A DNA stretch of 64,000 nt from Moraxella sp. (GCA_030525825.1 JAUNDZ010000001.1:55880-119879); one strand, 5' to 3'; positions 1 through 9,438 are shown, counted from the first letter of the stretch. A program made the numbers and translations. The notes: generated by a model from the sequence alone, not told the origin.

Positions 1-528
1 CGCTTTTTAAAGCATGTGGCTCGCACCAGACGACTACTACACATCGTTGATGTCAAGCCGATTGATGGCTCAAACCCTGTGGATAATGCCAAGATTATTT
101 TGCACGAATTAGAAAAATTTTCCCCTGAATTATCCAGACTACCCCAAATTTTGGTACTTAACAAAATCGACCAGCTGGATGATGATGAAATTGACGCTGT
201 TTGTGATGGTATTGTTAAGGATTTAGGTTGGACGGGTGAAGTGTTTCGCACATCGACCATCAGTGGTACTGGTACTGATGAGATTAAATACCATCTGATG
301 AGCGAGATTGAAGCCGAGCAAGAGCGAGAGGTGGAGGATAGTGAGTTTGCCAAAGCACAAGCCGAACGCTTTGCCCGCTTAGAAGAAGAAGTTCGCCATA
401 ACACTGAAATCCAAAAAGAAGCCTATCGAGCCAAACGCAAAGCTGAGCGAGAGGGTTTGTCTGATGATGACGATGACGACTGGAACGACGATGATTATGA
501 TGTGGCGGTGGAGTACGCACCGTACTGA
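1..528 (+). CDS. obgE: GTPase ObgE/CgtA, C-terminal part (5' end outside window)
   Basis: The reading frame is open from base 1, so the gene enters from upstream and only about the last 175 residues are present. The visible start reads RFLKHVARTRRLLHIVDV, typical of the Obg G domain just before the G4 motif, which is seen as NKID in ILVLNKIDQL. The C-terminus is a long acidic tail with a run of aspartates (about bases 460-505), common in gammaproteobacterial Obg. Obg is a ribosome-associated GTPase acting in 50S maturation and stress control. The family call is firm; the start cannot be seen here. Confidence 0.95.
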   Translation, partial: RFLKHVARTRRLLHIVDVKPIDGSNPVDNAKIILHELEKFSPELSRLPQILVLNKIDQLDDDEIDAVCDGIVKDLGWTGEVFRTSTISGTGTDEIKYHLMSEIEAEQEREVEDSEFAKAQAERFARLEEEVRHNTEIQKEAYRAKRKAEREGLSDDDDDDWNDDDYDVAVEYAPY

Positions 529-691
529 TTGGGCTTTGATGATTTAAATAAATAAAACCCTATTCTCAGCTTAAAATTTTAACTGATTGATTTTGCGATA
601 TTTGATTTGTAGGGGCGGTAGTAATTTGCCCTGATAAAAATCAATCACTTCTTAAAGTTGAGATTGAGGCATAAATAAGGTAAAGGGCGTC

Positions 692-1807
692 ATGGATAAT
701 CAGCTAAAAAAAGTGGTAGTAAAAATCGGCTCGTCTCTACTGACCAACAACGGTCGTGGGCTTGATCGCACCGCCATTTATGAATGGGCAAGACAAATTG
801 CCATATTGCACGCACAGGGCATCGAAGTGGTGCTGGTGTCTAGCGGGGCGATTGCCGAAGGGGTGGTGCGTATGAACCTGCCCGAACGCCCCAAAAAACT
901 GCCCGCCCTGCAAGCCTGTGCATCCATCGGACAGATGGGGCTGATTGAGACATGGTGGCAAGCACTCATTCAAAAAGGCGTGCAGTCATCGCAGATTTTG
1001 CTCACCCATGACGACCTTGCTCATCGCTCTCGCTATTTAAACATCGCCCAAACCCTAAACCAGCTCATCGAATGGCGTGTCGTGCCTGTGGTGAATGAGA
1101 ATGATACAGTAAGCTATGGTGAGATTAAGTTTGGTGATAATGACACGCTTGGGGCGATGAGTGCTACATTGGTGGGGGCGGATTTGTACATCATTCTCAC
1201 CGACCAAGATGGCGTATTTACTGACAACCCACGCACCAACCCTAACGCTCGCCTGATACAGACGGAGCGAGCGATGGCGGATTATCTGTTTGATGTGGCG
1301 GGCGATGGCGGTAAATGGGGGTCTGGTGGCATGCTCACCAAAATCCGAGCGGCTCGCCTTGCTGCGATGGCAAACTGCCCAACCATCATCGCCAATGGCA
1401 AGGTTGAGAACATCATCACAAGGCTCATCGATGGCGAACCCATCGGCACTCGTTTGACGACCGACCATGCCGACCGCTTAATCGCCAAAAAGCAATGGCT
1501 TGCCACGCACATTCGTGTGGCAGGCACGCTCATCATCGATGATGGGGCAGTCAGTGCCATCACCGAGCAGGGCAAATCCTTGCTGCCTGTGGGAGTGCTA
1601 GAAGTGCAGGGTGATTTTGATATGGGTGATGTGGTGGAGATTGTTAATCGTGACAAAGTACGCTTGGCGGTGGGTCAAGTCGGCTTTGACAGTAGTCAAG
1701 CCAAGCAAATCACCCAAAAACACACCGATGAAGTGCTTGCCATCTTAAATCTGAGTGATAATGACAAAGCCATCATGGTGCACCGTGATGAGATGGCACT
1801 ACTTTGA
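692..1807 (+). CDS. proB: glutamate 5-kinase
   Basis: ProB phosphorylates L-glutamate to glutamyl-5-phosphate, the first and feedback-regulated step of proline synthesis. The 371-residue product has the amino-acid kinase fold: KIGSSLLTNNGRGLD near the N-terminus, SSGAIAEG around residue 52, and NENDTVSYGEIKFGDND around residue 135. A C-terminal PUA domain occupies roughly residues 275-371, so this is the full-length two-domain form. An AAAGGG ribosome-binding site lies about 8 bases upstream of the ATG. It follows obgE by 163 bases, the usual obgE-proB neighbourhood in this group. proA is not in the window. Confidence 0.97.
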   Translation: MDNQLKKVVVKIGSSLLTNNGRGLDRTAIYEWARQIAILHAQGIEVVLVSSGAIAEGVVRMNLPERPKKLPALQACASIGQMGLIETWWQALIQKGVQSSQILLTHDDLAHRSRYLNIAQTLNQLIEWRVVPVVNENDTVSYGEIKFGDNDTLGAMSATLVGADLYIILTDQDGVFTDNPRTNPNARLIQTERAMADYLFDVAGDGGKWGSGGMLTKIRAARLAAMANCPTIIANGKVENIITRLIDGEPIGTRLTTDHADRLIAKKQWLATHIRVAGTLIIDDGAVSAITEQGKSLLPVGVLEVQGDFDMGDVVEIVNRDKVRLAVGQVGFDSSQAKQITQKHTDEVLAILNLSDNDKAIMVHRDEMALL

Positions 1808-1837
1808 TGTGGTGGTGGGTTTAGCCATAGACAATCC

Positions 1838-2551
1838 ATGAATATGCCATCAATTCCGCTACTCATCGCTGACAACCTGTGTTATCAAGATGGGCAAAAG
1901 CTGCTATTAAACCAAGTGTCTTTCACCTTGATGGCAGGCCAAAAAGTGGTGCTGCTCGGTCGCTCTGGCTCTGGCAAATCGCTATTATTACAGGCGTTGG
2001 CGGATTTATTGCCCTTGCAGACAGGCGAGATTTATCTAAATGACCCATTTGGCGGTCTTGCCCATCATAATTCCCCAGTTTCTATCACCAATTTACCCTC
2101 TGGATTGTACCGCAGTCAGGTGGTGCTAATGCACCAAACGCCTAGCCTAACAGATGGTACGGTGCTTGATAATCTGATGCTACCCTTTGGTTTTAAGCAT
2201 CATCAGGGCAAGGTTTTTGATAAAAATTGGCACATTGCTCGCTTGGCTATGCTTAATAAAGGGGTGGATTTTTTAGGGCAGTCAGTCCATAAGTTGTCAG
2301 GTGGCGAGCGGCAGTTTGTGAATTTCTTGCGAAGTTTGCAGTTTGACCCTAAGATTGTGCTGTTTGATGAGATAACTTCTGCTTTGGATACTAAGACAGC
2401 ACAGATGCTCATGCAGCTGGTGCTGGATTGGCATGGCAATGACAAGGCGATGATTTGGGTAACACATACGCCAGATGAAGCCCGTCATCTGTCCGCAGAA
2501 GTCTGGTACATGGATGGTGGTGTGTTATCGACTGATGGAGCGGTAGACTGA
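1838..2551 (+). CDS. fetA: ABC transporter ATP-binding protein, FetA/YbbL type
   Basis: This is a 237-residue nucleotide-binding subunit with Walker A GRSGSGKS (residues 41-48), signature LSGGERQ (153-159), Walker B ending LFDE (about 175-178) and an H-loop VTH. Its stop overlaps the next ATG (TGATG), so it is translationally coupled to a FetB/UPF0014 permease. In E. coli FetAB (YbbLM) exports iron and helps resist oxidative stress. The pairing is the main support for that subfamily. The substrate here is inferred, and another metal is possible. A second in-frame ATG lies two codons in. Confidence 0.85.
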   Translation: MNMPSIPLLIADNLCYQDGQKLLLNQVSFTLMAGQKVVLLGRSGSGKSLLLQALADLLPLQTGEIYLNDPFGGLAHHNSPVSITNLPSGLYRSQVVLMHQTPSLTDGTVLDNLMLPFGFKHHQGKVFDKNWHIARLAMLNKGVDFLGQSVHKLSGGERQFVNFLRSLQFDPKIVLFDEITSALDTKTAQMLMQLVLDWHGNDKAMIWVTHTPDEARHLSAEVWYMDGGVLSTDGAVD

Positions 2552-3333
2552 TGGCAATCACACTTAGTCTCACAGACATCGCCTTTGCCAGTACACTGCT
2601 ACTCATCACGGTGGGTGTCTCGGCATATCTAAAACTGGGACTGGTCAAGACACTCATCATGGCAGGCGTACGAACGGTGGTGCAGCTGTCGCTGATTGGG
2701 TTGATTTTGGCATGGGTGTTTGCTCGTGAGAACCTGTGGCAGGTCTTGACCATCTTAACCATCATGACGCTAATCGCCAGCGTTTCGGTGCGTCAGCGTA
2801 TCAAAAAGCCTTATCAGGGACTGCTTTCTGACAGCATCATCTCGCTAGGCGTTGCCACAGGTCTGATTACCATCATCGCCATGACGATGATTATCAAGGT
2901 CTCTCCGTGGTATCTGCCGCAGTACATCATACCGATTTTAGGGCTGATTTTGGGCAATTCTTTAACCGCCATTAGCCTGACGACCAACGGTCTGATTAAC
3001 GACCTGCACGACAAGCAGTCTCTGATTAAATCGCACTTATCGCTGTCTGCCACGCCCTTTGAAGCGGTGCATGAGCTTGTCAAATCAGCCGTGCTGAGCG
3101 GACTGACGCCAACCATCAACTCCATGCTTGTGGTGGGACTGGTCAGCCTACCAGGTATGATGACAGGGCAGGTATTGGCAGGGGCTGACCCCACGCAGGC
3201 GGTACGCTATCAAATTATCACCATGTTTTTAATCTGTGCAGGCAGTACGCTGTCCTGTACCGTCTCGGCACTGCTTATCATTCGTAGGTTTTTTGATGGT
3301 CGGGGCAGATTTGTACTGCCGCCATCGGCATAA
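2551..3333 (+). CDS. fetB: ABC transporter permease, FetB/UPF0014 family
   Basis: This 260-residue polytopic inner-membrane protein has about seven hydrophobic segments starting at residue 4. A long conserved central stretch (IIPILGLILGNSLTAISL, about residues 127-144) is typical of the UPF0014/FetB family. The ATG overlaps the fetA stop by one base. FetB forms the membrane channel of the FetAB exporter; E. coli work assigns iron efflux. No metalloregulator binding site could be identified by eye. No terminator is evident before the hemE promoter. Confidence 0.85.
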   Translation: MAITLSLTDIAFASTLLLITVGVSAYLKLGLVKTLIMAGVRTVVQLSLIGLILAWVFARENLWQVLTILTIMTLIASVSVRQRIKKPYQGLLSDSIISLGVATGLITIIAMTMIIKVSPWYLPQYIIPILGLILGNSLTAISLTTNGLINDLHDKQSLIKSHLSLSATPFEAVHELVKSAVLSGLTPTINSMLVVGLVSLPGMMTGQVLAGADPTQAVRYQIITMFLICAGSTLSCTVSALLIIRRFFDGRGRFVLPPSA

Positions 3334-3400
3334 ACTTCATTCAAATCCGCATCAGCTTGCCCAATTGGCTTTATCAAAATCAAAAGCGGTGTTTGGTGGA

Positions 3401-3435
3401 TTGGGCTTGTTGCTGGCGGTGTGTTATAGTACAAT
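3401..3435 (+). promoter_or_regulatory. candidate sigma-70 promoter(s) for hemE
   Basis: TTGGGC at 3401-3406 is followed after 18 bases by TATAGT at 3425-3430. An overlapping alternative is TTGTTG at 3408-3413 with TACAAT at 3430-3435 (16-base spacer). Both lie 75-110 bases before the hemE ATG. This was found by eye only. Confidence 0.4.
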
Positions 3436-3509
3436 GGCAAGTTGAAATCTAAGCGTATTTATTGATAGCACTCATCATCGCTGATAATTTGATTAATTTT
3501 GGAAATATC

Positions 3510-4577
3510 ATGACAACACACAATTTCCCCACCCTAAAAAACGACCGCCTACTTCGTGCCTTGCGTTTTGAGCCTGTGGATACCACCCCTGTATGGATGA
3601 TGCGTCAAGCGGGGCGATACTTGCCAGAATATAAGGCGACCCGTGCCGAAGCGGGGGATTTTTTGAGTCTGTGTAAGGATACGGCTCGTGCCACCGAAGT
3701 TACCTTGCAGCCTTTGCGTCGCTTTGAGCTGGATGCGGCGATTTTGTTTAGTGATATTTTGACTGTGCCTGACGCATTGGACTTAGGGCTGTATTTTGAG
3801 ACTGGCGAAGGTCCTAGATTCAAAAAAACCGTCCGCACCGAAGCAGACATCGCCAATCTACCAACGCTTAATATGGCGGATTTGAGCTATGTAACAGATG
3901 CGGTAACGAGCATTCGCCATGCTCTGGGTGGTCAGGTACCGCTGTTTGGATTTAGTGGCAGTCCTTGGACGCTGGCGACTTATATGATTGAAGGCGGTGG
4001 CTCCAAGGAATACCGCCACGCCAAAGAAATGATGTACGCACGCCCAGAGCTGCTGCACGCTTTATTAACCAAGATTGCTGATGCGGTTACAGAATACCTA
4101 GAAGCACAGATTGTCGCAGGGGCGAATCTTGTGCAGATTTTTGATAGCTGGGGTGGGGCATTGGGTCATCGTCAGTTTGCCGAGTTTAGCCATCAGTACA
4201 ACCGCCGCATCATCAACGCCCTAAAAGCCAAATATCCTGATGTGCCTGTAGTGATGTTCACTAAGGGTGGTGGTCTGTGGGTGGATGTGCAGACAGACAG
4301 TCAGGCGGACGCACTTGGTTTTGATTGGACAATGCCGTTGGATAAGGCTCGTGCGGTGCTGGGCAGAGATAAGGCGATTCAGGGCAACCTAGACCCTGCC
4401 ACGCTCTACGGTACACCTGATAATATCCGCCAAGCGGTACAGCACATGCTTACCGATGTCTATGGCAGCGGCATTCACACAGGCTATGTGGCGAACTTCG
4501 GACATGGCATCACCCAGTGGGCGAATCCAGACCATGCCAAAGTCTTTGTCGATGCGGTGCATGAGTTTAAATTATAA
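3510..4577 (+). CDS. hemE: uroporphyrinogen decarboxylase
   Basis: HemE removes four carboxyl groups from uroporphyrinogen III to give coproporphyrinogen III in haem synthesis. The product shows the family N-terminal motif [10 protein letters not shown], the second signature [15 protein letters not shown], and the conserved [12 protein letters not shown] block at the end. The frame is open further upstream to 3462, but [18 protein letters not shown] from the ATG at 3510 matches the family N-terminus, giving 355 residues. A weak GGA sits before this ATG. It is probably monocistronic: a candidate promoter lies just upstream and two hairpins follow. Confidence 0.97.
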   Translation: MTTHNFPTLKNDRLLRALRFEPVDTTPVWMMRQAGRYLPEYKATRAEAGDFLSLCKDTARATEVTLQPLRRFELDAAILFSDILTVPDALDLGLYFETGEGPRFKKTVRTEADIANLPTLNMADLSYVTDAVTSIRHALGGQVPLFGFSGSPWTLATYMIEGGGSKEYRHAKEMMYARPELLHALLTKIADAVTEYLEAQIVAGANLVQIFDSWGGALGHRQFAEFSHQYNRRIINALKAKYPDVPVVMFTKGGGLWVDVQTDSQADALGFDWTMPLDKARAVLGRDKAIQGNLDPATLYGTPDNIRQAVQHMLTDVYGSGIHTGYVANFGHGITQWANPDHAKVFVDAVHEFKL

Positions 4578-4597
4578 ATGAATGCTGGTCTAATAAT

Positions 4598-4625
4598 AAA
4601 AAACCATCCGTCTGGTCGGTTTTTT
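4598..4625 (+). terminator. rho-independent terminator after hemE
   Basis: AAAAAACC and GGTTTTTT arms enclose an inner CC/GG pairing with a two-base internal mismatch, ending in a T run. It lies 20 bases after the hemE stop. Confidence 0.6.
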
Positions 4626-4698
4626 ATTGGGTGATAGACAGTGGTTGGAAGAACTTTCTTCAATCCAGCTTTTTCACAAAATAAATCTTTTCACCATT

Positions 4699-4730
4699 AA
4701 AAATCAACCGCTATCCATCGGTTGATTTTT
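4699..4730. terminator. bidirectional terminator between hemE and the lysR-type gene
   Basis: A perfect 12-base-pair hairpin, AAAAATCAACCG / CGGTTGATTTTT, encloses an 8-base loop, with A and T runs on both sides. It sits between convergent genes, 18 bases from the end of the regulator gene. Its left arm carries a 12-mer that recurs elsewhere in the window. Confidence 0.8.
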
Positions 4731-4748
4731 ATTGTGGTTTTTATTGAC

Positions 4749-5639
4749 CTACCTTGTTCCTTTTAATGCTTCTATCATGTGCCTTAACATAATCATGGCG
4801 GCATTGCTCATGTGTCTACCGTATCTTGTGATAATCTGAGTGTTGGTATTTGGCATATTAGGTAGATATAAGTGGCGGGTAGTTAGATTTTTGTCGTCAG
4901 GATATAGCATGAATTCGGGCAATATGGTAATACCATCATCTTGAGCGTATTGCTTTAGTAGATTCATATTGTTGCACAATAAAGTAACAGGCAAGATGAT
5001 GCCTAGTTTGGATTCGGCCTGAGAAATGGCTTGGCGAATGCCATGGTTGTGGTCAGTGAGAGCGATTTTGTAAGGCATTAGTTCATTAAGAGTGATTTCA
5101 TACTGTATTGCCAAAGGGTGGCTGGGATTCATGAATGCACACAGTTTATGCACTGTTTTAAAATGACTTTTTAGGTGCGGGTGATTGATGGAATTGTATA
5201 AAAGCCCTATGTCTGTCTCACTATCAATGACTTTGCGAATGATTTCGGTACTGCTACAAACATCAATCTCTATTGAGATGTTGGGGTATTTTGCAGAAAA
5301 GTCGTTAACTGCTTGTGAGATGTAATTGAGATAGCCTACCCCTGTGCTGATATGAACCCTGCCTGTTTTTAGTCCTTGTAAGGCATTTAGGGTCTCTTTT
5401 AGGTGTTCTTGTTCACGCTTGATGTGCTGATAGTGATGCAAAACGGTCTCGCCTGCCAATGTAGGGGATACGCCTTTGGTGTGGCGTTGTAATAGTACCA
5501 TACCCAAAGATTTTTCTAGGCTGGCAATCTGTCTGCTGATGATGGATGGGGTGACATCAAGTACATCTGCTGCGGCTCTTACGCCACCGTGAGAAACCAC
5601 CTGATAAAAAAATTCTACTCGTTTATCAATCAAGGGCAT
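4749..5639 (-). CDS. LysR-family transcriptional regulator
   Basis: This is a 296-residue LysR-type regulator. The N-terminal winged HTH (about residues 1-60) reads FFYQVVSHGGVRAAADVLDV then TPSIISRQIASLEKSLG. The C-terminal two-lobed effector-binding domain begins near residue 90. It is transcribed away from the adjacent dehydrogenase gene, the classic layout in which a LysR protein controls the divergent operon in response to a pathway metabolite. The 153-base intergenic region holds a palindrome of the LysR T-N11-A type. The inducer cannot be read from sequence. Confidence 0.93.
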   Translation of the reverse strand: MPLIDKRVEFFYQVVSHGGVRAAADVLDVTPSIISRQIASLEKSLGMVLLQRHTKGVSPTLAGETVLHHYQHIKREQEHLKETLNALQGLKTGRVHISTGVGYLNYISQAVNDFSAKYPNISIEIDVCSSTEIIRKVIDSETDIGLLYNSINHPHLKSHFKTVHKLCAFMNPSHPLAIQYEITLNELMPYKIALTDHNHGIRQAISQAESKLGIILPVTLLCNNMNLLKQYAQDDGITILPEFMLYPDDKNLTTRHLYLPNMPNTNTQIITRYGRHMSNAAMIMLRHMIEALKGTR

Positions 5640-5680
5640 GGCTGCCTACCTTAACAATATTATCATCAGTATAATAAAAG

Positions 5681-5699
5681 TGTTGCTAAAAAAGCAACA
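5681..5699. promoter_or_regulatory. candidate LysR operator palindrome
   Basis: TGTTGCT and AGCAACA flank AAAAA in a perfect 7-base inverted repeat. Its core TGCTAAAAAAGCA matches the LysR T-N11-A rule. It lies 41 bases upstream of the regulator start and about 94 bases upstream of the divergent dehydrogenase start, where an autoregulatory and activating site would be expected. Confidence 0.55.
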
Positions 5700-5792
5700 A
5701 TATTTTTAAAAATAAGCCTTGTTGTTTAAAAAGTTCATTTTTATACTGTCATATATCAGTTTGGTAACAATGGAATGAAACAAGGAGTGGTC

Positions 5793-6680
5793 ATGCAATT
5801 TAATCGTATCGGCATCGTTGGTCTTGGTAATATGGGGCTGGCAATGGCAATCAATCTGATTAAAAAAGGTATGAATGTGTCTGGCTTTGACATCTCTTCT
5901 GCTGCGATTGATAATGCCAAAAAACACCATGTTGCCACTTGCAAGAGCCTAAGTGAACTAATAGAGCATGCTGATGTCATTATATTATCTCTACCTAAGG
6001 CGGAGCATGTGCAGGTGATTTGCTTGGGTGATGGTGGTATCATCAATCAAAAAAAGCCACAGCTGATTGTCATCGATACCACCACATCAACACCAGATGT
6101 CAGCCGTCAGATATATGATGAGTTTGTCAAACATGATATGGTATTTGTTGATGCTCCTGTCTCAGGCGGTCCAAAGGGAGCGATAACTGGCACGATGAGC
6201 ATGGTGGTGGGGGCGGATGATGATGTCTATCAGACTGTTTTCCCACTACTTGAACTGATGAGTGAAAGACGGGTGCATGTTGGCAAGGTGGGTGCGGGAA
6301 ATGTGGTGAAAATTGGCAACAACCTATTGGCCGCCGCCCATCTTATTACCACGGCTGAGATGGTATCTCTTGCCTATCATGCAGGTGTTCACCCTAACAA
6401 GTTTTTGCAGGGGCTTAATCAGGGTTCAGGTAGAAGTGCGGTTAGTGAAGTGAATTTTCCTACTTGGGTGTTGAATCATGCTTATGACTCTGGTTTTAGC
6501 ATGGGCTTGATGCGAAAAGATGTGGGTTTGGCAAAACAAATGGCTGATGATTTGGGTTTGGAGTTGCCCATTGTAAAAAATATAGCCAAGATATGGCAAA
6601 GTAGTCGTCATGTATTAGAAGATGAGCGAGATTTTAATGAGATGGTTAAATTAACGGACAAAATATTCAATGGGAGATGA
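5793..6680 (+). CDS. NAD(P)-dependent beta-hydroxyacid dehydrogenase (HIBADH family)
   Basis: This family (3-hydroxyisobutyrate, tartronate semialdehyde and related dehydrogenases) oxidises a primary hydroxyl of a small hydroxyacid to the semialdehyde, or works in reverse. The 295-residue product has the Rossmann motif GLGNMG (residues 10-15), substrate-site motif DAPVSGGPKGA (120-130) and catalytic Lys173 in NVVKIGNN. The ATG at 5793 is chosen because AAGGAG precedes it at good spacing and the protein starts just before the Rossmann strand; the frame is open back to 5775. It is the first gene of a four-gene run and ends three bases before the aldehyde dehydrogenase ATG. The exact substrate is unknown. 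Confidence 0.88.
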   Translation: MQFNRIGIVGLGNMGLAMAINLIKKGMNVSGFDISSAAIDNAKKHHVATCKSLSELIEHADVIILSLPKAEHVQVICLGDGGIINQKKPQLIVIDTTTSTPDVSRQIYDEFVKHDMVFVDAPVSGGPKGAITGTMSMVVGADDDVYQTVFPLLELMSERRVHVGKVGAGNVVKIGNNLLAAAHLITTAEMVSLAYHAGVHPNKFLQGLNQGSGRSAVSEVNFPTWVLNHAYDSGFSMGLMRKDVGLAKQMADDLGLELPIVKNIAKIWQSSRHVLEDERDFNEMVKLTDKIFNGR

Positions 6681-6683
6681 TGG

Positions 6684-8201
6684 ATGATAAATAAGTGTTT
6701 ATTGGATTTGATTCGTCAAATTTGCCCTGAATTTCAGGAAGTGGCAAGTTATGTCAATGGCGAATGGCGTACAGGCACGGGTGATGGCATTGTGGTAAAG
6801 TTTGCTCACGATGGGAGTGATATGCTTAGTTACCAAGATGCTGATATGAATCTGGTAGAAGAATTAACCCATATCACACAATCTGCCCAATCACAGTGGA
6901 TGTCTTTGACGGCATTTCAGCGGGGGCAAGTCATCCATAAAATCGGTGATGAGATTTTGGGGCTGGCAGATACACTTGCCATGATTGAGTGTATCTCTGC
7001 CAACAAACCCATTCGTGATGCTCGGGGTGAAGTCATCAAAGTCGCTGAGATGTTTCATTATTATGCAGGGTGGGCGGATAAAATTCATGGCGATGTGATT
7101 AGCGTGCCAACCACTCATCTAAACTATGTGGTGTATGAACCACTGGGTACCGTACTACAAATCACACCATGGAATGCCCCTATATTTACCTGTGGCTGGC
7201 AAATTGCCCCCGCAATTACCGCTGGTAATGCAGTGATTTTAAAACCCTCGGAGCTGACACCCATCACATCACTATTGGTGGCATATCTGGCCGAAAAGGT
7301 GGGCGTCCCAAAAGGTCTCATCAATGTACTGTCTGGCTATGGTCATACCATTGCACAGGCAGTTATAGAGCAAGGCGATATACAAAAAGTGGTATTTGTT
7401 GGTTCAGTATCCACGGGACAAAAAATCGCCACTGCTGCTGCAAAGAAGGGTATTCCTTGTGTGTTGGAGCTTGGTGGTAAGTCTGCCAACATTGTTTTTG
7501 CTGATGCTGATTATGATAAGGCACTTAGGGGTGCACAAAACGCTATTTTTGCCAATGCAGGGCAGTCTTGTGTTGCAGGTTCAAGACTGCTTATACAATC
7601 GTCGATTTTCGATCGATTTGTTAAAGATTTGGCAGCATCAACACACAAATTTAAGGTGGGCAATCCAATCAGTCCTGATACGCAAATCTCCCCTGTTAAT
7701 AATGCCAAACAATATCAGCACATTTGTAGCATGATTCGTGCAGCTATCAAAGATGGTGCAAAACTGGCTGATGGCAATATCAATCCCATTCCGCAATCAG
7801 ATGGCTATTATATCAATCCTACTGTGTTGATTGGAGACAATCATATGGATTGTGCTAAAACGGAAATTTTTGGACCTGTGGTGATTGCCATGCCGTTTGA
7901 CAAAGAAGAAGATGCCATTGCTATTGCCAATGATAGCCGATTTGGTTTGGCGGCAGCGGTATGGACAAGTGATGTGAGCAGGTCTCAAAGAGTAGTTAGG
8001 GCGTTAAAGGCAGGTACAATCTGGGTAAATGGCTATAAAACCATTCATGTGAGTTCGCCTTTTGGTGGCTGTAAAGATAGTGGTTATGGGCGTTCATCAG
8101 GACTTTCTGCCTTGCATGCTTATAGTCAGCAAAAGAGCGTATGGATAGAAACTGCTGCTGAGCCATTAGTAAACTTTGGCTATGGCACTCAAGAAAAGTA
8201 A
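6684..8201 (+). CDS. NAD(P)-dependent aldehyde dehydrogenase
   Basis: This is a full-length 505-residue aldehyde dehydrogenase of the betaine-aldehyde/semialdehyde type. Visible catalytic features are TPWNAP with the oxyanion Asn164, Glu262 in LELGGKSANIVF and nucleophile Cys296 in NAGQSCVAGS. It starts three bases after the stop of the HIBADH-like gene, so the two enzymes are probably made together and act in sequence: hydroxyacid to semialdehyde to carboxylic acid. It lacks the signatures that would mark it as the CoA-acylating methylmalonate-semialdehyde enzyme, which I judge only by eye. Substrate unknown. Confidence 0.9.
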   Translation: MINKCLLDLIRQICPEFQEVASYVNGEWRTGTGDGIVVKFAHDGSDMLSYQDADMNLVEELTHITQSAQSQWMSLTAFQRGQVIHKIGDEILGLADTLAMIECISANKPIRDARGEVIKVAEMFHYYAGWADKIHGDVISVPTTHLNYVVYEPLGTVLQITPWNAPIFTCGWQIAPAITAGNAVILKPSELTPITSLLVAYLAEKVGVPKGLINVLSGYGHTIAQAVIEQGDIQKVVFVGSVSTGQKIATAAAKKGIPCVLELGGKSANIVFADADYDKALRGAQNAIFANAGQSCVAGSRLLIQSSIFDRFVKDLAASTHKFKVGNPISPDTQISPVNNAKQYQHICSMIRAAIKDGAKLADGNINPIPQSDGYYINPTVLIGDNHMDCAKTEIFGPVVIAMPFDKEEDAIAIANDSRFGLAAAVWTSDVSRSQRVVRALKAGTIWVNGYKTIHVSSPFGGCKDSGYGRSSGLSALHAYSQQKSVWIETAAEPLVNFGYGTQEK

Positions 8202-8233
8202 ATTTAAATGAGTGGGTAAAAATAGGTAAAATT

Positions 8234-9394
8234 ATGAATATTCCAAATGAGATTGCCAGTCAGGCTGTTGAATGGCGACAATATTTACATCAAAATCCAG
8301 AGCTAGGATTTGAGGAGTATGGCACATCATCTATGGTTGCAGAAGCCTTGAAGAGCTTTGGTGTGCGGGTACATACAGAGATTGCTGGAACTGGCGTGGT
8401 TGGGGTGCTGACTAAGGGAGATGGTACTCGCAGTATTGGCATTCGTGCTGATATGGATGCCTTGCCTATGCAAGAGCTGAATGACCTTGCTTATAGCTCC
8501 AAGCAGGTTGGAAAAATGCATGCTTGTGGTCATGATGGGCATACTGCCATTTTACTCGGTGCAGCAAAGTATTTGGCAGAGTATGGCAAATTTGACGGCA
8601 CAGTGTATTTTATCTTTCAGCCAGCCGAAGAGAATTTGGGTGGTGGTCTTGCCATGGTAAATGAAGGACTGTTTGACAAATTTGCCATAGATGAGATTTA
8701 TGGACTACATAATTGGCCAGGACGACCACTTGGCGACATCTGTGTCAATGATGGGGCAATGATGGCGTCGTTTGATATTTTTGATATTACTTTGCAGGGA
8801 GTGGGTACACATGCTGCCATGCCAGAAAATGGCAAAGATCCCATCTTGGCAGCAGCAGAATTCATCACTGCCATTCAGTCTATTATTTCACGAGAAATTT
8901 CACCATTGCAGTCAGCTGTGCTTAGCATCACTCAGATTGTCGGTGGCGATACTTATAATATCATTCCAGAATATGTAACTTTAAAAGGAACGGTTCGAGC
9001 TTTGGATGAGTATACTCGCCTGAAAGTCAAGCAGCGTCTGTGTGAGTGCGTAGAGACACTGCCTGCTTTGTATGGCGTTAAAGGCAGTATCGATTATCAG
9101 GAGCGTTATCCTGCAACCATCAATAATGCTGCCTGTGCTGCTCATGTGCGTGATGTGGCACGAGCGGTATTCGGAACTAACAAAGTGGTAGAAAATACAC
9201 CACCAACCATGGCATCAGAAGACTTTTCTTTTATGTTGAATGCTAAAAAAGGTGCTTATATTTGGCTGGGTGTTGATGAGCCAAACAAGCCTTCTGCTCC
9301 TTTGCATAACCCTTATTATGATTTTAATGATAATGCGGTGGGTGTTGGCATACAACTATGGGCAGGCTTGGTAGAGCAAACTTTAAGGGCATAA
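8234..9394 (+). CDS. M20-family metallo-amidohydrolase (hippurate hydrolase-like)
   Basis: This 386-residue protein belongs to the M20D group (hippurate, N-acetyl-amino-acid and IAA-amino-acid hydrolases), which cleave the amide bond of N-acyl amino acids with two metal ions. Metal-site and catalytic motifs are RADMDALPM (71-79), HACGHDGHTA (96-105) with Cys98 and His100, QPAEENLGGG (129-138) with Glu132-Glu133, and LHNWPG with His159. The C-terminal SEDFSF and PLHNPYYDF blocks are also present. No signal peptide, so it is cytoplasmic. It lies 32 bases after the aldehyde dehydrogenase and 44 before DUF3100, suggesting that an imported N-acyl compound is its substrate. Confidence 0.9.
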   Translation: MNIPNEIASQAVEWRQYLHQNPELGFEEYGTSSMVAEALKSFGVRVHTEIAGTGVVGVLTKGDGTRSIGIRADMDALPMQELNDLAYSSKQVGKMHACGHDGHTAILLGAAKYLAEYGKFDGTVYFIFQPAEENLGGGLAMVNEGLFDKFAIDEIYGLHNWPGRPLGDICVNDGAMMASFDIFDITLQGVGTHAAMPENGKDPILAAAEFITAIQSIISREISPLQSAVLSITQIVGGDTYNIIPEYVTLKGTVRALDEYTRLKVKQRLCECVETLPALYGVKGSIDYQERYPATINNAACAAHVRDVARAVFGTNKVVENTPPTMASEDFSFMLNAKKGAYIWLGVDEPNKPSAPLHNPYYDFNDNAVGVGIQLWAGLVEQTLRA

Positions 9395-9438
9395 TCCATT
9401 AAACTTCCCAAAATCTTTAACAACCAAAGGAATGCGTT

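Noticed and set aside
460-505. GATGA/GACGA-rich run at the end of obgE as a phase-variation repeat
   Set aside because: Units are irregular and encode the acidic tail normal for Obg; no uniform short tandem repeat.
3462-3509. Upstream extension of hemE to 3462
   Set aside because: The added residues lack family similarity, and the ATG at 3510 matches the HemE N-terminus.
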